A DNA stretch of 64,000 nucleotides from CP2-2F sp034436355 (GCA_034436355.1 DAOTVQ010000046.1:1-64000); one strand, 5' to 3'; shown: positions 49,592 through 59,279, numbered from the stretch's first letter. Notes: a model not told the origin generated them from the sequence alone. Program-made: numbers and translations.

Positions 49592-49607
49592 TGGGAGAAG
49601 TTACACA

Positions 49608-51557
49608 ATGTCTAACATGCAAAAACCACCGAAAAACACGCCGCCAGAGCGCGACCCAAACGGTGATCCGCAAGGGCAGCAACCAATGCGCCCACCGATC
49701 CCGAACTGGGTTGTGATCGCGCTGTTGGTTGGCTTTGGTGTGCTGTTCCTAACCCGCATTCCGTCCATTGTGGGCGATCCGGCTGGCTCTGCCATTGAAG
49801 TGCCATACTCCACCTTCCGCGCACAGGTGGACGAAAACAATGTCCAGCGCGTCGAGATGCGCGGTTCGCAGATCATAGGGCGCTTCCGCAACGAAATAAC
49901 GATATCGGGGGCTGATCTGGGCGGCACGGGCGTGCGGCGCACCGGTGTGTTGTTCTTTAGCACCATCCTGCCGCCTATTGAAGACCGTGAGCTGCTGCCT
50001 AAGCTGGCGGCAAACAATGTGACTGTTGTTGCCAGTGATCCATCCCCTTCGACACTTCTGTTACTGCTGCTCAACTGGGGCCCGCTGATCCTAATTGGCT
50101 TGCTGCTCTTTTGGTCGTTCAGCCGTGCGCGCCAGCAGCAGAGCGGAATCTTCAACTTTGGGCAGACCCGTGCGCGCCGCTATAACGAAGAAAAGCCGCA
50201 GATTACTTTTGTGGATGTGGCAGGCGAAGATGCCGCCAAAGCCGAACTGACCGAAATGGTGGACTTCCTGAAAGACCCTGATAAGTACATTCGGCTTGGT
50301 GCGCGCATTCCGCGTGGCGTGCTGCTGGTCGGACCGCCCGGCACCGGCAAGACTCTGCTGGCAAAGGCAGTGGCGGGTGAGGCAAAAGTGCCGTTCTTCT
50401 CGCTGTCTGCCTCTGAATTTGTAGAGATGTTTGTTGGTGTGGGTGCTTCGCGTGTGCGCGATTTGTTCACACGTGCTAAGGCTGCCGCGCCGTCCATCGT
50501 CTTTATTGACGAAATTGACGCGGTCGGGCGTCAGCGTGGTGCAGGGCTTGGCGGCGGCAACGATGAGCGCGAGCAGACTCTCAACCAACTCTTGGTGGAA
50601 ATGGACGGCTTCGACGCCCGCGAAACCGTGATTGTGATGGCTGCCACCAATCGCCCTGATGTGCTTGACCCTGCCCTACTGCGCCCCGGTCGCTTTGACC
50701 GTCAAGTGACGGTTGATCTGCCAGATCGGGCAGGGCGTGAGGCAATCCTGAAGGTGCATACCCGTGATATTCCACTCTCGCACGATGTGCGGCTGGATAT
50801 CCTAGCAGGGGCGACCATCGGCTTCAGCGGCGCAGATTTGGCAAATCTCGCCAATGAAGCGGCGCTCTCGGCTGCACGCAACGGGCGCGAGCGCGTCATT
50901 CAGCGCGACTTTGAGCTGGCGCTGGATCGCATCATTTTGGGCAGCGAGCGCCCGCCGCTCTCCAACGAGCATGAGCGCCGCACCGTCGCCATTCATGAGG
51001 CAGGTCATGCTTTGGTGGCAGCGCTCACGCCTGAGGCGGATCCGATCATTAAGGTGACTATTGTGCCACGGGGGCGCGCTTTGGGCGTTACACAGAGTAT
51101 GCCCAGCGATGATCGGCGCAACTATAGCAAGGAATACCTCTTTGCGCGCTTGGTGGTGCTGATGGGCGGACGCAGCGCCGAAGAAGTGGTTCTGAGCCAG
51201 ATCACCAGCGGTGCGGAGAACGACCTGCGCGTTGCGACGCGCCTTGCCCGCGATATGGTTGCTCAGCTTGGCATGAACGATGAACTCGGTCCCGTCAACT
51301 ACGGTGACTCGGATCGGCAGCCCTTCTTGGGCTACAGCATCGCGCAGCCGCGTATCTACAGTGAGGAGACTGCCTCGCTGATTGACCGCGAGACCAAGCG
51401 CCTTGTGGAGCAGGCGCACAACCGCGCCCGCCAGCTCTGCCGCGAGAACCGCCACTTGCTGGAAGCGCTTGCCGACGCGCTGATGACGCACGAGATCATT
51501 GATCAGCAGCAGGTGATGGACATCCTAAAGCCTGCGCTGCCCGTCGCTGGGGACTAG
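49608..51557 (+). CDS. ftsH: ATP-dependent zinc metalloprotease FtsH
   Basis: ATG 49608 has GGGAGAAG upstream. The 649-residue protein has two membrane helices (about 33-51 and 148-171) flanking an extracytoplasmic domain. The AAA domain carries Walker A GPPGTGKT near 242, Walker B IVFIDEIDAVG near 303, and the second region of homology with RPGRFDRQ near 368. The zinc protease motif HEAGH is at about 463-467, with the third ligand Asp in ENDLRVATRLARDM near 540. FtsH degrades misfolded and regulatory membrane proteins. It follows glpC by 16 bases and may be cotranscribed. Confidence 0.96.
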   Translation: MSNMQKPPKNTPPERDPNGDPQGQQPMRPPIPNWVVIALLVGFGVLFLTRIPSIVGDPAGSAIEVPYSTFRAQVDENNVQRVEMRGSQIIGRFRNEITISGADLGGTGVRRTGVLFFSTILPPIEDRELLPKLAANNVTVVASDPSPSTLLLLLLNWGPLILIGLLLFWSFSRARQQQSGIFNFGQTRARRYNEEKPQITFVDVAGEDAAKAELTEMVDFLKDPDKYIRLGARIPRGVLLVGPPGTGKTLLAKAVAGEAKVPFFSLSASEFVEMFVGVGASRVRDLFTRAKAAAPSIVFIDEIDAVGRQRGAGLGGGNDEREQTLNQLLVEMDGFDARETVIVMAATNRPDVLDPALLRPGRFDRQVTVDLPDRAGREAILKVHTRDIPLSHDVRLDILAGATIGFSGADLANLANEAALSAARNGRERVIQRDFELALDRIILGSERPPLSNEHERRTVAIHEAGHALVAALTPEADPIIKVTIVPRGRALGVTQSMPSDDRRNYSKEYLFARLVVLMGGRSAEEVVLSQITSGAENDLRVATRLARDMVAQLGMNDELGPVNYGDSDRQPFLGYSIAQPRIYSEETASLIDRETKRLVEQAHNRARQLCRENRHLLEALADALMTHEIIDQQQVMDILKPALPVAGD

Positions 51558-51576
51558 ATTTCCGAAGACGTTCGTT

Positions 51577-51603
51577 CATGGGTCGGATAAAATCCGACCC
51601 GTG
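51577..51603. terminator. Hairpin between convergent ftsH and alcohol dehydrogenase genes
   Basis: A 12-bp stem with one T-G pair (51577-51588 with 51592-51603) and a 3-base loop; a short TTTTAC follows on the minus strand. Confidence 0.65.
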
Positions 51604-51621
51604 TAAAACTTGGCAGCCTGT

Positions 51622-52668
51622 TTAGCTCAGGCGGGGCAGCACCGCCAATTTGATCACCTCACTGCGCGCCATGCGATTTAAGCCGTCTTCCACCTCGCGC
51701 AGCGGAATTTCGCCATTGATCATCGGTTTCACGTTCACTTGCCCACTGATCAGCATGTTGAGTGCCTGCTCAACGGTGCGCGGCGTGTGGTGAAAAACGC
51801 CTTTCAGCGTTATCTCATCATAATGGACGTGCGTTGCATCAAAACTGACCTGCGTGCCACCGGGCAAGCCGCTGAACAGCACTACCGTTGCCGCCGGGCG
51901 TGCCATTTGGCAGGCAAGCTGCCATGTTTCCGCACTGCCGGCTGCCTCGATGACCACATCGGCGCCGCGCCCTTCGGTGAGCGACTTCACGGCTGCCACC
52001 GCATCCGTATCCAAGGTGCTGATCGTCTCATCCGCACCAATTTGCTTTGCCACTTCAAGGCGTCCGTGTGCGCGCCCAACCGCAATCACCCGTGAAGCGC
52101 CCATCGCCTTAGCAAGCTGGATTTGCATTAGCCCCTGCGCGCCGCTGCCAACGATGGCAACCGTATCGCCCAGTGCCACTTCTGCATAGTTGATGCACAG
52201 CACCGCGCACGCTAACGGCTCGATGAAGGCGGCTTCGGCAAACGGCAAATGATCGGGAATCTTATGCATATTCATGCTGACGATGTGCGGCGGCACGCGC
52301 AGATATTCGGCGTAGGTTCCCCAGTTGAAGCGCGACTCCAAGTGCTGGCAAAGCTGCGGCTTGCCACGCCGACAGTAGTAGCACGCACCGCACGGTGCAG
52401 AGTTGGCAGCCGTCACGCGGTCGCCTTCTTTGAAACCCTGCACGCCTTCGCCAATTGCCGTGATTGTGCCTGCCCACTCATGCCCAAAAGGCATAGGTGG
52501 CTTGAAGAGTTTATGCCCGCGCTTATATGCCTTCAAATCCGTGCCGCAAGTGGTTGCCGCGCCCACTTTCACGATCACTTCGCCTTCGGCGGGCTGCGGA
52601 ATCGGCACTTCGCGCAGCTCAAGCTGCCCTGCACCCAAGAAAAATACACCTTGCATGGTCTGAGTCAT
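51622..52668 (-). CDS. Zinc-dependent medium-chain dehydrogenase (sorbitol/threonine dehydrogenase-like)
   Basis: The 348-residue protein has the MDR catalytic zinc ligands Cys in TTCGTDLKAY (near 41) and His-Glu in GHEWAG (near 63), and the structural zinc set CGACYYCRRGKPQLC (near 93-107). The NAD(P)-binding motif is VGSGAQGLMQIQLAK near 170, followed by GAGRAHGRLEVAKQ-like residues whose lack of an early Asp leaves the cofactor open. The pattern fits sorbitol, threonine or related polyol dehydrogenases. The substrate is unknown and no sugar genes adjoin. It is convergent with ftsH. Confidence 0.88.
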   Translation of the reverse strand: MTQTMQGVFFLGAGQLELREVPIPQPAEGEVIVKVGAATTCGTDLKAYKRGHKLFKPPMPFGHEWAGTITAIGEGVQGFKEGDRVTAANSAPCGACYYCRRGKPQLCQHLESRFNWGTYAEYLRVPPHIVSMNMHKIPDHLPFAEAAFIEPLACAVLCINYAEVALGDTVAIVGSGAQGLMQIQLAKAMGASRVIAVGRAHGRLEVAKQIGADETISTLDTDAVAAVKSLTEGRGADVVIEAAGSAETWQLACQMARPAATVVLFSGLPGGTQVSFDATHVHYDEITLKGVFHHTPRTVEQALNMLISGQVNVKPMINGEIPLREVEDGLNRMARSEVIKLAVLPRLS

Positions 52669-52807
52669 TATTGTTTGTCTTTTCTGCTAAGCATCGCAAT
52701 TGTCTGTATGCGTTATGATTCTAACATTCCCAAACCTGAACGGGCAAAAAGGCTCGCTTCCCTGTACAATTCCTCTCGGATGTGGAAACAACGGAGCAGA
52801 CAGGTAG

Positions 52808-53968
52808 ATGCACATAGCGATCAACGCTTGGTTTTGGGATCAGGTTTACACGGGCAGTGGGCAATACGTGCGTGCGTTGGTGCGCGCTTTGTGGCGGCTG
52901 CGCCAAACGGAAACGCAGTATGCTGATCTTAAACTTTCCCTGATTATGCCCAATCACGCTCAGCCGCCTGCCGATGTGCCTGAGGGTGTGCAGGTTGTGC
53001 GTGTCCGCGTTGGCAGCGGTCAGCTTGGCAAGGTTGGGTTTGAACAGCGCACCTTTCCAAGGGTGGCAGGGCAGCTTGGCGCACAGATCGCGCATGTGCC
53101 GTATTGGGCAGCGCCGCTGAGCGCACCGATGCGCCTTGTGGTCACGGTGCATGACGTTATTCCGCTGAGTATGCCCGTCTATCAAGGTAGCTTGGGCGCA
53201 CGGCTCTACTTTAGCCTTGTGCGCGCTTCCGCAGCAGGTGTGGCGCACATCATCACCGATTCCGAGTTCTCTAAACAAGAGATTATGCAGCACATTGGTG
53301 TGCCGTCTGAGATGATCACCGCGATTCCACTGGCAACCTCAGAGGCGTTTCATCCACGCTTGGGCGCAGAGCGCGATGCCGAAGTGCGCCGCAAATATAA
53401 CCTACCTGAGGGCTACACGCTCTACTTGGGCGGCTTTGACGTGCGAAAGAATCTGCGCGCTTTGATCGCTGCCTACACCTACGTCGGTCCGTCCGTCGGA
53501 GACGAGTATCCGTTGGTGTTGGCGGGCAAAGCGCCTGAGCAATGGGGAACAGCGCGTTTTCCCGATCTGCCTGCCGAGATTGCGGCACGCAAAGGTTTAG
53601 AGCAGTGGATACGCTGGATTGGTGCGGTGGCAGAAGAGGATAAGCCCGCGCTCTACCGCATGGCGCGCCTTTTTGTGATGCCCAGCCGCTATGAAGGCTT
53701 TGGGCTTGGCGTTTTAGAGGCAATGGCATGTGGCACGCCAGTGGTGGCAGCCAACGCCTCATCACTTTCAGAAGTGGCGGGCGAGGCTGCCTACCTTGTC
53801 TCGCCAGACGACTCGCGGCAGCTTGGCGGTGCGATCATTGCGGTGTTGATCCAAGACGATCTGCACGCCCACTTGCGTAATTTAGGCTTGGCACGCGCCA
53901 CCAACTTTAGCTGGGAACGCACCGCCCGCGAGACCTACGCCATTTATGAGCAGGTTTTGGCAGGCTAG
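52808..53968 (+). CDS. GT4-type glycosyltransferase
   Basis: The 386-residue protein has a GT-B fold. The N-terminal domain has NAWFWDQVYTGSGQYVR near residue 6, where GSGQY corresponds to the Gly-rich acceptor loop, and VVTVHDVIPL near 112. The C-terminal domain begins with LGGFDVRKNLRALI near 212. The donor-binding block MPSRYEGFGLGVLEAMACGTPVVAANASSL near 295-325 has the E-x7-E motif. The arrangement is typical of family 4 mannosyl- or glucosyltransferases in glycan assembly. Its last four bases overlap the end of the convergent HEAT-repeat gene. Confidence 0.92.
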   Translation: MHIAINAWFWDQVYTGSGQYVRALVRALWRLRQTETQYADLKLSLIMPNHAQPPADVPEGVQVVRVRVGSGQLGKVGFEQRTFPRVAGQLGAQIAHVPYWAAPLSAPMRLVVTVHDVIPLSMPVYQGSLGARLYFSLVRASAAGVAHIITDSEFSKQEIMQHIGVPSEMITAIPLATSEAFHPRLGAERDAEVRRKYNLPEGYTLYLGGFDVRKNLRALIAAYTYVGPSVGDEYPLVLAGKAPEQWGTARFPDLPAEIAARKGLEQWIRWIGAVAEEDKPALYRMARLFVMPSRYEGFGLGVLEAMACGTPVVAANASSLSEVAGEAAYLVSPDDSRQLGGAIIAVLIQDDLHAHLRNLGLARATNFSWERTARETYAIYEQVLAG

Positions 53969-54882
53969 AGATCAAATAGGCTGGCGCTGGCGAGCGCATC
54001 CTCAACCTGTTCGATCAAGCTATCGTCTTCCAGTTCTTCGGCATACTTAAAGAGCCGTTCCAGCACACGGCGCGACTCGCCACTGCCAATCTCGCCCAGC
54101 GACCAGATCGCCATTTCGAGCGTCTGCCGATCAGCATCCACCACCAGTTTGCCGATCTGCGGCACAGCTTCCTCTAAGCCCAGTTCACCCGCCGCACGGA
54201 TCGACTCGAAGCGGATGGCAGGATCGTCGCTGCTCAGTTCGCGCAGCACAGCACTTGCCCAGCGCTCATCGCAGGATTTGCCCATTGCGTAGATTGCCGC
54301 AGCGCGCAGCCGTGCATCCCCATTTTGATAGGATTCCTGAATCATGCCCGCCACTTCCGGACGACTGCTATTGGCAATGGCTTCCAACGCACGGCAGCGC
54401 ACGCGCACATCTTCCTCAAGATTGTTGTAAAGCCTGAGCGCGATACGCTCCGCCTGCCGTGCCTGCATAGCGCTGAACTTTCCCAACTCTGCCTGCAAAA
54501 TAAAGCGTCCCAGCGCGCCGACGGCAGCCGCCCGCACCGTCGGCGAAGAGTCAATGGTTGCCATCGGCAGCAGACGGTTCATCAGCTCGACGGACTCATC
54601 CATCCAAGATGCCTCAATGGCAGCCTCGCGCAGGTTTTCATGCAGATCGGTGAGGGCAAGGCGTGTTACCGCGCTGAAATCGGTGTCAAAATCTGACTCA
54701 CTCAAGGTGGCGATTTCGCGCAGTACTTGATGGCGGCGTGCCACTGGAATATTGCCCCATGCTTTGATGAGTGCCTGCTGCTCGGGTTCGCCCAAGTTGG
54801 AGAGCCGCCGCACCACCGCTTTGGTGATGGGTGTCTCCTCACCAATCAGGCTGCGGATTACATCTTCAAATTTGATTGCCAT
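53965..54882 (-). CDS. HEAT-repeat protein
   Basis: The 305-residue, all-helical protein is built of about seven HEAT or PBS-lyase-like repeats between residues 45 and 290. Diagnostic spots are SSPTVRAAAVGALGRFI, EEDVRVRCRALEAIAN, DARLRAAAIYAMGKSCDERW and DDPAIRFESIRAAGELG, with the Ala-x-x-Ala-[LI]-G turn recurring about every 32 to 38 residues. The N-terminal 40 residues differ. There is no signal peptide, so it acts inside the cell, probably as a binding scaffold. It follows the RseP-type protease by 23 bases on the same strand and may work with it; that is inference. Confidence 0.85.
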   Translation of the reverse strand: MAIKFEDVIRSLIGEETPITKAVVRRLSNLGEPEQQALIKAWGNIPVARRHQVLREIATLSESDFDTDFSAVTRLALTDLHENLREAAIEASWMDESVELMNRLLPMATIDSSPTVRAAAVGALGRFILQAELGKFSAMQARQAERIALRLYNNLEEDVRVRCRALEAIANSSRPEVAGMIQESYQNGDARLRAAAIYAMGKSCDERWASAVLRELSSDDPAIRFESIRAAGELGLEEAVPQIGKLVVDADRQTLEMAIWSLGEIGSGESRRVLERLFKYAEELEDDSLIEQVEDALASASLFDL

Positions 54883-54905
54883 CCTCGCACCTTAGCTCTC
54901 TGTGC

Positions 54906-56315
54906 TTAGCGAATTAATTGCCCAATGGGATTGACCAAATCATTAACGACCAACACCACAAACAACCCTAAGATGATCATCAGCCCAACCATGTGAATCA
55001 CGCCTTCGCGCTCTGGCGCCATGGGCTTGCCACGAATGATCTCGACCAACACGAACAAGATTCGCCCGCCATCCAAGCCGGGGATGGGCAGCAAGTTGGT
55101 GAAACCAAGCGCAAGGCTGATCAGCGCTGCAAAGTTAATCAGGCGCAGCGGCGAACGATCCTCAACGGAGGCACTGACGACTTGCCCACCCAGCTGCGAA
55201 ATGCCAACCACACTCACCGGGCGCGCTTCTTCAATGGTCAGGGCGCCGCGGATTAGGTCTACTGGAAAGCGGATTAGCTGTTCCAGAACAAAGCCTGTGC
55301 GCTGCACGCCAGCACCGATTGCCTCAACAAACGGTTTGCCTTCCGCCCGATTCTCTAGTGCCAAGCCTGTGTTCAGATCGAAGACCAAGGGACGCAGCCC
55401 AATGCCAACCGGACCCTCACCCGACGGTGGGTTGCGGCGCGGCACCACTTCTAGGGTGAGGCGTTCGCTGCCGCGCTGCACCTCAAAGGTGACGGGCGTG
55501 CCGCCGCGCTCACGCACATATTCGACGATGGATTCAGTGCCGCGCACTCTGCCATCCACACTTAAGATGACATCATTCGGTTGGAAAAGCCCATCAGCAG
55601 GCGAGTTGCGCGTGATGGCGGTAATCAACACCGCTTGGCTAGGGAAACGGCTGGTCGGCTCACCCAGCAGCACCTCGCGCTGCTCGCCGTTGCGCGCCAC
55701 CGTCAGACGAATCGGTTCAGCCCTCTGGTCTGATTCACGATGAGCGGTTATCTGTGCCTCAATCTGCTCGGTGGTGCTGACCGAAACACCATTCACTGCC
55801 GTAATCACATCGCCATATTGCAAACCGTTTTGAGCGGCGGGTGAATTGGGTGCGGCGCTCAACACAACAGGCGGCAGCGTGATCGTTGCCGCGATGATCA
55901 GCAGCACCATTGCCGCAATAATGTTCATGCCCGACCCCGCCGCTAAGAAAAACAGCCGTTGCAGCGGTGAGGCTTCCGCCACCGATTTCAGCTTTGGCAC
56001 CTTCTTGCCGAGTGCTTCAAGCTCCGCCTGATATTGGCGGTATGCCTGCCGTTCGCGTTCGGTTGCCGCTTCACCCACAGGGCGCACAAAATCTTCACCG
56101 AGTGGGCGCACAAAGCCACCCAATGGCAACCAATTCAGTGTAAATTCGGTGCCGTTGCGCTCAAAGAGCTTGGCAGCACGCGGCGGAAAGCCTAACCCGA
56201 ACTCCAAAACGGTGACGCCAACCATGCGGCAAGCGATGAAGTGTCCCCACTCGTGAATCAAAATCAACGGTGTCAGGACGATCAGGAACGAGAGAACAGC
56301 CAGTAGGAAATCCAT
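54906..56315 (-). CDS. rseP: RseP-type site-2 intramembrane metalloprotease (M50)
   Basis: The 469-residue protein has the zinc motif HEWGH at residues 21-25 inside its first membrane helix, and the third ligand in LLPIPGLDGGRIL near 417. Two PDZ domains lie between, about 155-235 (GLQYGDVITAVNG) and 240-315 (GLFQPNDVILSVDGR). Four membrane helices are seen (about 5-25, 120-145, 390-410 and 440-460). The protease cuts anti-sigma factors and leftover signal peptides within the membrane. The stretch FVRPLGEDFVRPVGEAATERERQAYRQYQ is a charged cytoplasmic insert. No partner sigma factor gene is in the window. Confidence 0.93.
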   Translation of the reverse strand: MDFLLAVLSFLIVLTPLILIHEWGHFIACRMVGVTVLEFGLGFPPRAAKLFERNGTEFTLNWLPLGGFVRPLGEDFVRPVGEAATERERQAYRQYQAELEALGKKVPKLKSVAEASPLQRLFFLAAGSGMNIIAAMVLLIIAATITLPPVVLSAAPNSPAAQNGLQYGDVITAVNGVSVSTTEQIEAQITAHRESDQRAEPIRLTVARNGEQREVLLGEPTSRFPSQAVLITAITRNSPADGLFQPNDVILSVDGRVRGTESIVEYVRERGGTPVTFEVQRGSERLTLEVVPRRNPPSGEGPVGIGLRPLVFDLNTGLALENRAEGKPFVEAIGAGVQRTGFVLEQLIRFPVDLIRGALTIEEARPVSVVGISQLGGQVVSASVEDRSPLRLINFAALISLALGFTNLLPIPGLDGGRILFVLVEIIRGKPMAPEREGVIHMVGLMIILGLFVVLVVNDLVNPIGQLIR

Positions 56316-56423
56316 GTGAACCCTTGCTTTAGCGCCTATGCGCGGCGCAGACGATCAGATTTTTCTTCCATTATACGTTATACTTGTCGCTCAAGACACC
56401 GCCAACTCTATTAGAGTGTGCTT

Positions 56424-58670
56424 GTGAGCGAATCAACTGTCCATTTATTCGGGATACGGCATCATGGCGTTGGCTCGGCGCGCAGCCTGCTTGCTGCCTT
56501 AGAGTCACTTCAGCCCGATGCCCTGTTGATCGAAGGCGCGCCTGAAGGCGACGCACTGCTGCCTTACGTCCTCTACCCAACCATGCGCCCGCCGGTGGCG
56601 ATGCTCATTTATGCGCCTGACCAGCCCAAGCGCGCCGTTTTCTATCCCTTTGCCAATTTCTCGCCTGAGTGGCAGGCATTGCGCTATGGCTTGCGGCAGG
56701 GCATTCCCACCCGTTTTATGGATTTGCCACAGGCGATCCGTTTTGCGCTGCCCGAGTCTGCTGATCCCGAGCCGCAAGCCGATCTCGACCCTGAACTGCG
56801 CCGCCTACGGGCTGATCCGCTGCGCCGTTTGGCAGAGGCTGCCGGCTACAGCGATGGCGAAGGCTGGTGGAACGATTTGGTTGAGCAGCGCCGTGCAACC
56901 GACTCAGATATCTTCACAGGCATTCTAGAGGCAATGACGGCGCTGCGCGAGGGCATTCCGCTTAATGATCCCTTAGAAAATCTGCGTGAGGCGCATATGC
57001 GCCAAAGTATACGCGCTGCGCGCAAAGAAGGCTACCAACGCATTGCCGTTGTCTGCGGCGCGTGGCACACGCCTGCCCTAACCGATCTGAGCGGCGCTAA
57101 AGCCGATGCCGCGCTGCTAAAAGGCTTGCCAAAAGCAAAGGTTGCCGCCACCTGGATTCCGTGGACGTATGGGCGGCTGACCTTAGAAAGTGGTTACGGT
57201 GCCGGCATTCAATCGCCGGGCTGGTATGACTTCTTGTGGCAGACCGAACGGGCTGAAGATGTGGCGCTTGGCTGGCTGACGCATGTGGCGCATCTGCTGC
57301 GCGCCAACGCCTTAGATGCTTCTACCGCACAGGTCATTGATGCTGCGCGCATGGCGGAAACACTCGCCGTGCTGCGCGAACGTGCCGCGCCAAGCCTTGC
57401 CGAACTGAATGAGGCGGTGCAAGCGGTCTTCTGCATGGGCAGCCAAGTGCCAATGCGCCTGATTTGGCGCGATCTGATCGTGGGTGGCGTGTTGGGCGAT
57501 GTGCCAGATAACGTGCCTTCTGTGCCGCTGCTCCAAGATTTTCAGCGTGAGCAGAAACGCTTGCGCCTAACCGAGAAAGACATCGCCAAGCGCGATGCCA
57601 ACCGCGACAAGCATTCCCCGAACCTTGAGCTAGACCTGCGTGACGCATTCGATCTAGACCGCAGCCGTTTGTTACATCGTCTGAACATGTTGGATATTCC
57701 CTTTGGCAAGCTAAAAGAGGCACGTGGGCGTGGCACCTTCAAAGAGGCGTGGCGTGTGGCGTGGGAGCCTGAATTCACCGTCGGGCTGCTTGAGGCAAGC
57801 CAATGGGGAACATCTTTGGCAGAGGCAGCGGCTGCCTATGCGTGTGATGCAGCAGAGAGCGCTGCTGACCTACCAACACTCACCGCGCTCTTGGAAGAAG
57901 CACTGCTGGCTGACCTTGGTGAGGCAGTTAGCCTCATCGTGCGCGCTGTGCGCGATCAGGCGGCACTTGCCACCGACATTACGCACCTGATGGATGCCTT
58001 GCCGCCGCTGGCACGCATCGCACGCTATGGCGATGTGCGCGGCACGGACTCTATGCTTGCCCTGCTAGTCGTCAACAGCCTTGCGGCGCGCATTTGCATC
58101 GGCTTGCCTAATGCTTGTCTCTCACTGGATGATGAGGCTGCCGCAGCCATGTTCAAACGGCTGAACAGCACACACACCGCCATTAATTTGTTGGCAAATG
58201 CGGCGCTGCGTGCTGACTGGCTGGCAGCACTGCTGAAGATGGTCAACAGCGATTCGACTCATGGCTTGCTTGCTGGGCGTTGTGCGCGCATTTTGCACGA
58301 TGCAGAGACATGGTCAGGCGCGGAGTCGGTACGGCGGCTTGGCTTAGCGCTCTCTACAGCGGGCGACCCTGCTCAGGCTGCCCACTGGTTGGAAGGCTTT
58401 CTGAGCGGCAGCGGCGAGATTCTGCTGCACGATGCAGCGCTTTGGCAAGCGGTGGATATTTGGCTATGCAGCCTTACAGCAGAGGCATTTCAGATGCTTT
58501 TGCCGTTGGTGCGGCGCACTTTTTCTACCTTCAGTGCGCCGGAACGCCAGCGCATGGCAGATCGGGTGCTGTATGGCAGCGGGCGCAGCACAGGGCGCAC
58601 ACACGCTTTTGCCCCTGAACAGGCGGCGCAAGTGCTGCCGAGTCTGGCACGTTTGCTCGGCTGGTCCTAA
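56424..58670 (+). CDS. DUF5682 family protein, orphan
   Basis: Start is GTG 56424 (or 56418), both with weak signals. The 748-residue protein begins VHLFGIRHHGVGSARSLLAAL, then PDALLIEGAPEGDAL near 37 and AVVCGAWHTPAL near 210; this pattern of conserved His, Glu and a second GAWH block is that of TraB/ChaN-like hydrolase folds. The middle contains FQREQKRLRLTEKDIAKRD near 375, and the rest is helical. DUF5682 proteins are known mostly from gene clusters with a MoxR ATPase, a VWA protein, a SWIM zinc-finger protein and DUF5691, suggested to be a conflict or stress system. None of these partners lies within reach here. Its catalytic role is unknown. Confidence 0.82.
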   Translation: MSESTVHLFGIRHHGVGSARSLLAALESLQPDALLIEGAPEGDALLPYVLYPTMRPPVAMLIYAPDQPKRAVFYPFANFSPEWQALRYGLRQGIPTRFMDLPQAIRFALPESADPEPQADLDPELRRLRADPLRRLAEAAGYSDGEGWWNDLVEQRRATDSDIFTGILEAMTALREGIPLNDPLENLREAHMRQSIRAARKEGYQRIAVVCGAWHTPALTDLSGAKADAALLKGLPKAKVAATWIPWTYGRLTLESGYGAGIQSPGWYDFLWQTERAEDVALGWLTHVAHLLRANALDASTAQVIDAARMAETLAVLRERAAPSLAELNEAVQAVFCMGSQVPMRLIWRDLIVGGVLGDVPDNVPSVPLLQDFQREQKRLRLTEKDIAKRDANRDKHSPNLELDLRDAFDLDRSRLLHRLNMLDIPFGKLKEARGRGTFKEAWRVAWEPEFTVGLLEASQWGTSLAEAAAAYACDAAESAADLPTLTALLEEALLADLGEAVSLIVRAVRDQAALATDITHLMDALPPLARIARYGDVRGTDSMLALLVVNSLAARICIGLPNACLSLDDEAAAAMFKRLNSTHTAINLLANAALRADWLAALLKMVNSDSTHGLLAGRCARILHDAETWSGAESVRRLGLALSTAGDPAQAAHWLEGFLSGSGEILLHDAALWQAVDIWLCSLTAEAFQMLLPLVRRTFSTFSAPERQRMADRVLYGSGRSTGRTHAFAPEQAAQVLPSLARLLGWS

Positions 58671-58727
58671 CCTAGTGTGCGTGATTCGTCTGCCTGCCCA
58701 AATGCCTTTCCCACTTTGTGCGCTTTG

Positions 58728-58736
58728 TGATATACT
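58728..58736 (+). promoter_or_regulatory. Extended -10 promoter of the following small gene
   Basis: TGA-TATACT, a five-of-six -10 with TGn, 45 bases before the ATG at 58781. Confidence 0.4.
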
Positions 58737-58780
58737 TCACGCTAATTTATCTCGCCCCGCACAGATTGGAGTCGGCTTCT

Positions 58781-59221
58781 ATGCGTAATTTCCAGACCTT
58801 AGACGACACTAAGGTTGACTCCGGCTCGGAAAGCCTAGAGATTTTTCTGAGTGCCGCCGATGATGACCAGCCGCGCCTTGCCGTTCGTCGGGAAGGCACG
58901 TATGTCACGCTCTCTGCCAGCTACGGTCCGCTCGAAATTGCGATGCGCCCGCGCTATGAAGACCTGCTGCGCGCCCTGACGCGGCTGACGATTGTGGAAG
59001 GCTTGCTGACCACGCGGCAAGTTGGCACCAATCAGGCATATCTGGCGCTTGGCTTGCAGAGTGATGGCAGCCTGCTGCTGCGCCTGACCATTGTGGCAGA
59101 TGCCACTGGGCATTTCAGCATCAACTTGCGCTTGGTGGATAGCGTGCGCCAGCAGCTCTACACTTGGCTGGATGTGGCAGGCTTCAACGGACGCGCTGAC
59201 ATTCGTTCGACGAACACCTAA
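58781..59221 (+). CDS. Small cytoplasmic protein of unknown function
   Basis: ATG 58781 is chosen because GGAG lies upstream; a longer frame reads through the promoter. The 146-residue protein has no signal peptide or membrane helix. Its pattern suggests alternating strands and a helix: SLEIFLSAADDDQPRLAVRREGTYVTLS, then PLEIAMRPRYEDLLRALTRL, then YLALGLQSDGSLLLRLTIV and a C-terminal FSINLRLVDSVRQQLYTWL. I do not recognise it. It stands alone between DUF5682 and the family 39-type glycosyltransferase gene and has its own terminator. Confidence 0.65.
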   Translation: MRNFQTLDDTKVDSGSESLEIFLSAADDDQPRLAVRREGTYVTLSASYGPLEIAMRPRYEDLLRALTRLTIVEGLLTTRQVGTNQAYLALGLQSDGSLLLRLTIVADATGHFSINLRLVDSVRQQLYTWLDVAGFNGRADIRSTNT

Positions 59222-59222
59222 G

Positions 59223-59241
59223 AGGCGCTCACAGCGCCTTT
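59223..59241 (+). terminator. Terminator of the small gene
   Basis: A 7-bp stem (59223-59229 with 59233-59239), a 3-base loop, then TTT, directly after the stop. Confidence 0.6.
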
Positions 59242-59248
59242 CCGATAC

Positions 59249-59279
59249 CCACTGTAAGCCGAATTCGGGCTTGCAGTGG
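59249..59279. repeat. Second intergenic hairpin
   Basis: A 12-bp inverted repeat with one T-G pair (59249-59260 with 59268-59279) and a 7-base loop. It has no T-run. It could be a backup terminator or a processing site; nothing else is seen in 59222-59366. Confidence 0.4.

Noticed and set aside
55021..55743. Long open frame (240 codons) on the plus strand opposite rseP
   Set aside because: It lies wholly within a clear RseP gene; its translation is Arg/Ser/Pro-rich with no fold or motif, as expected of a shadow frame in GC-rich DNA.
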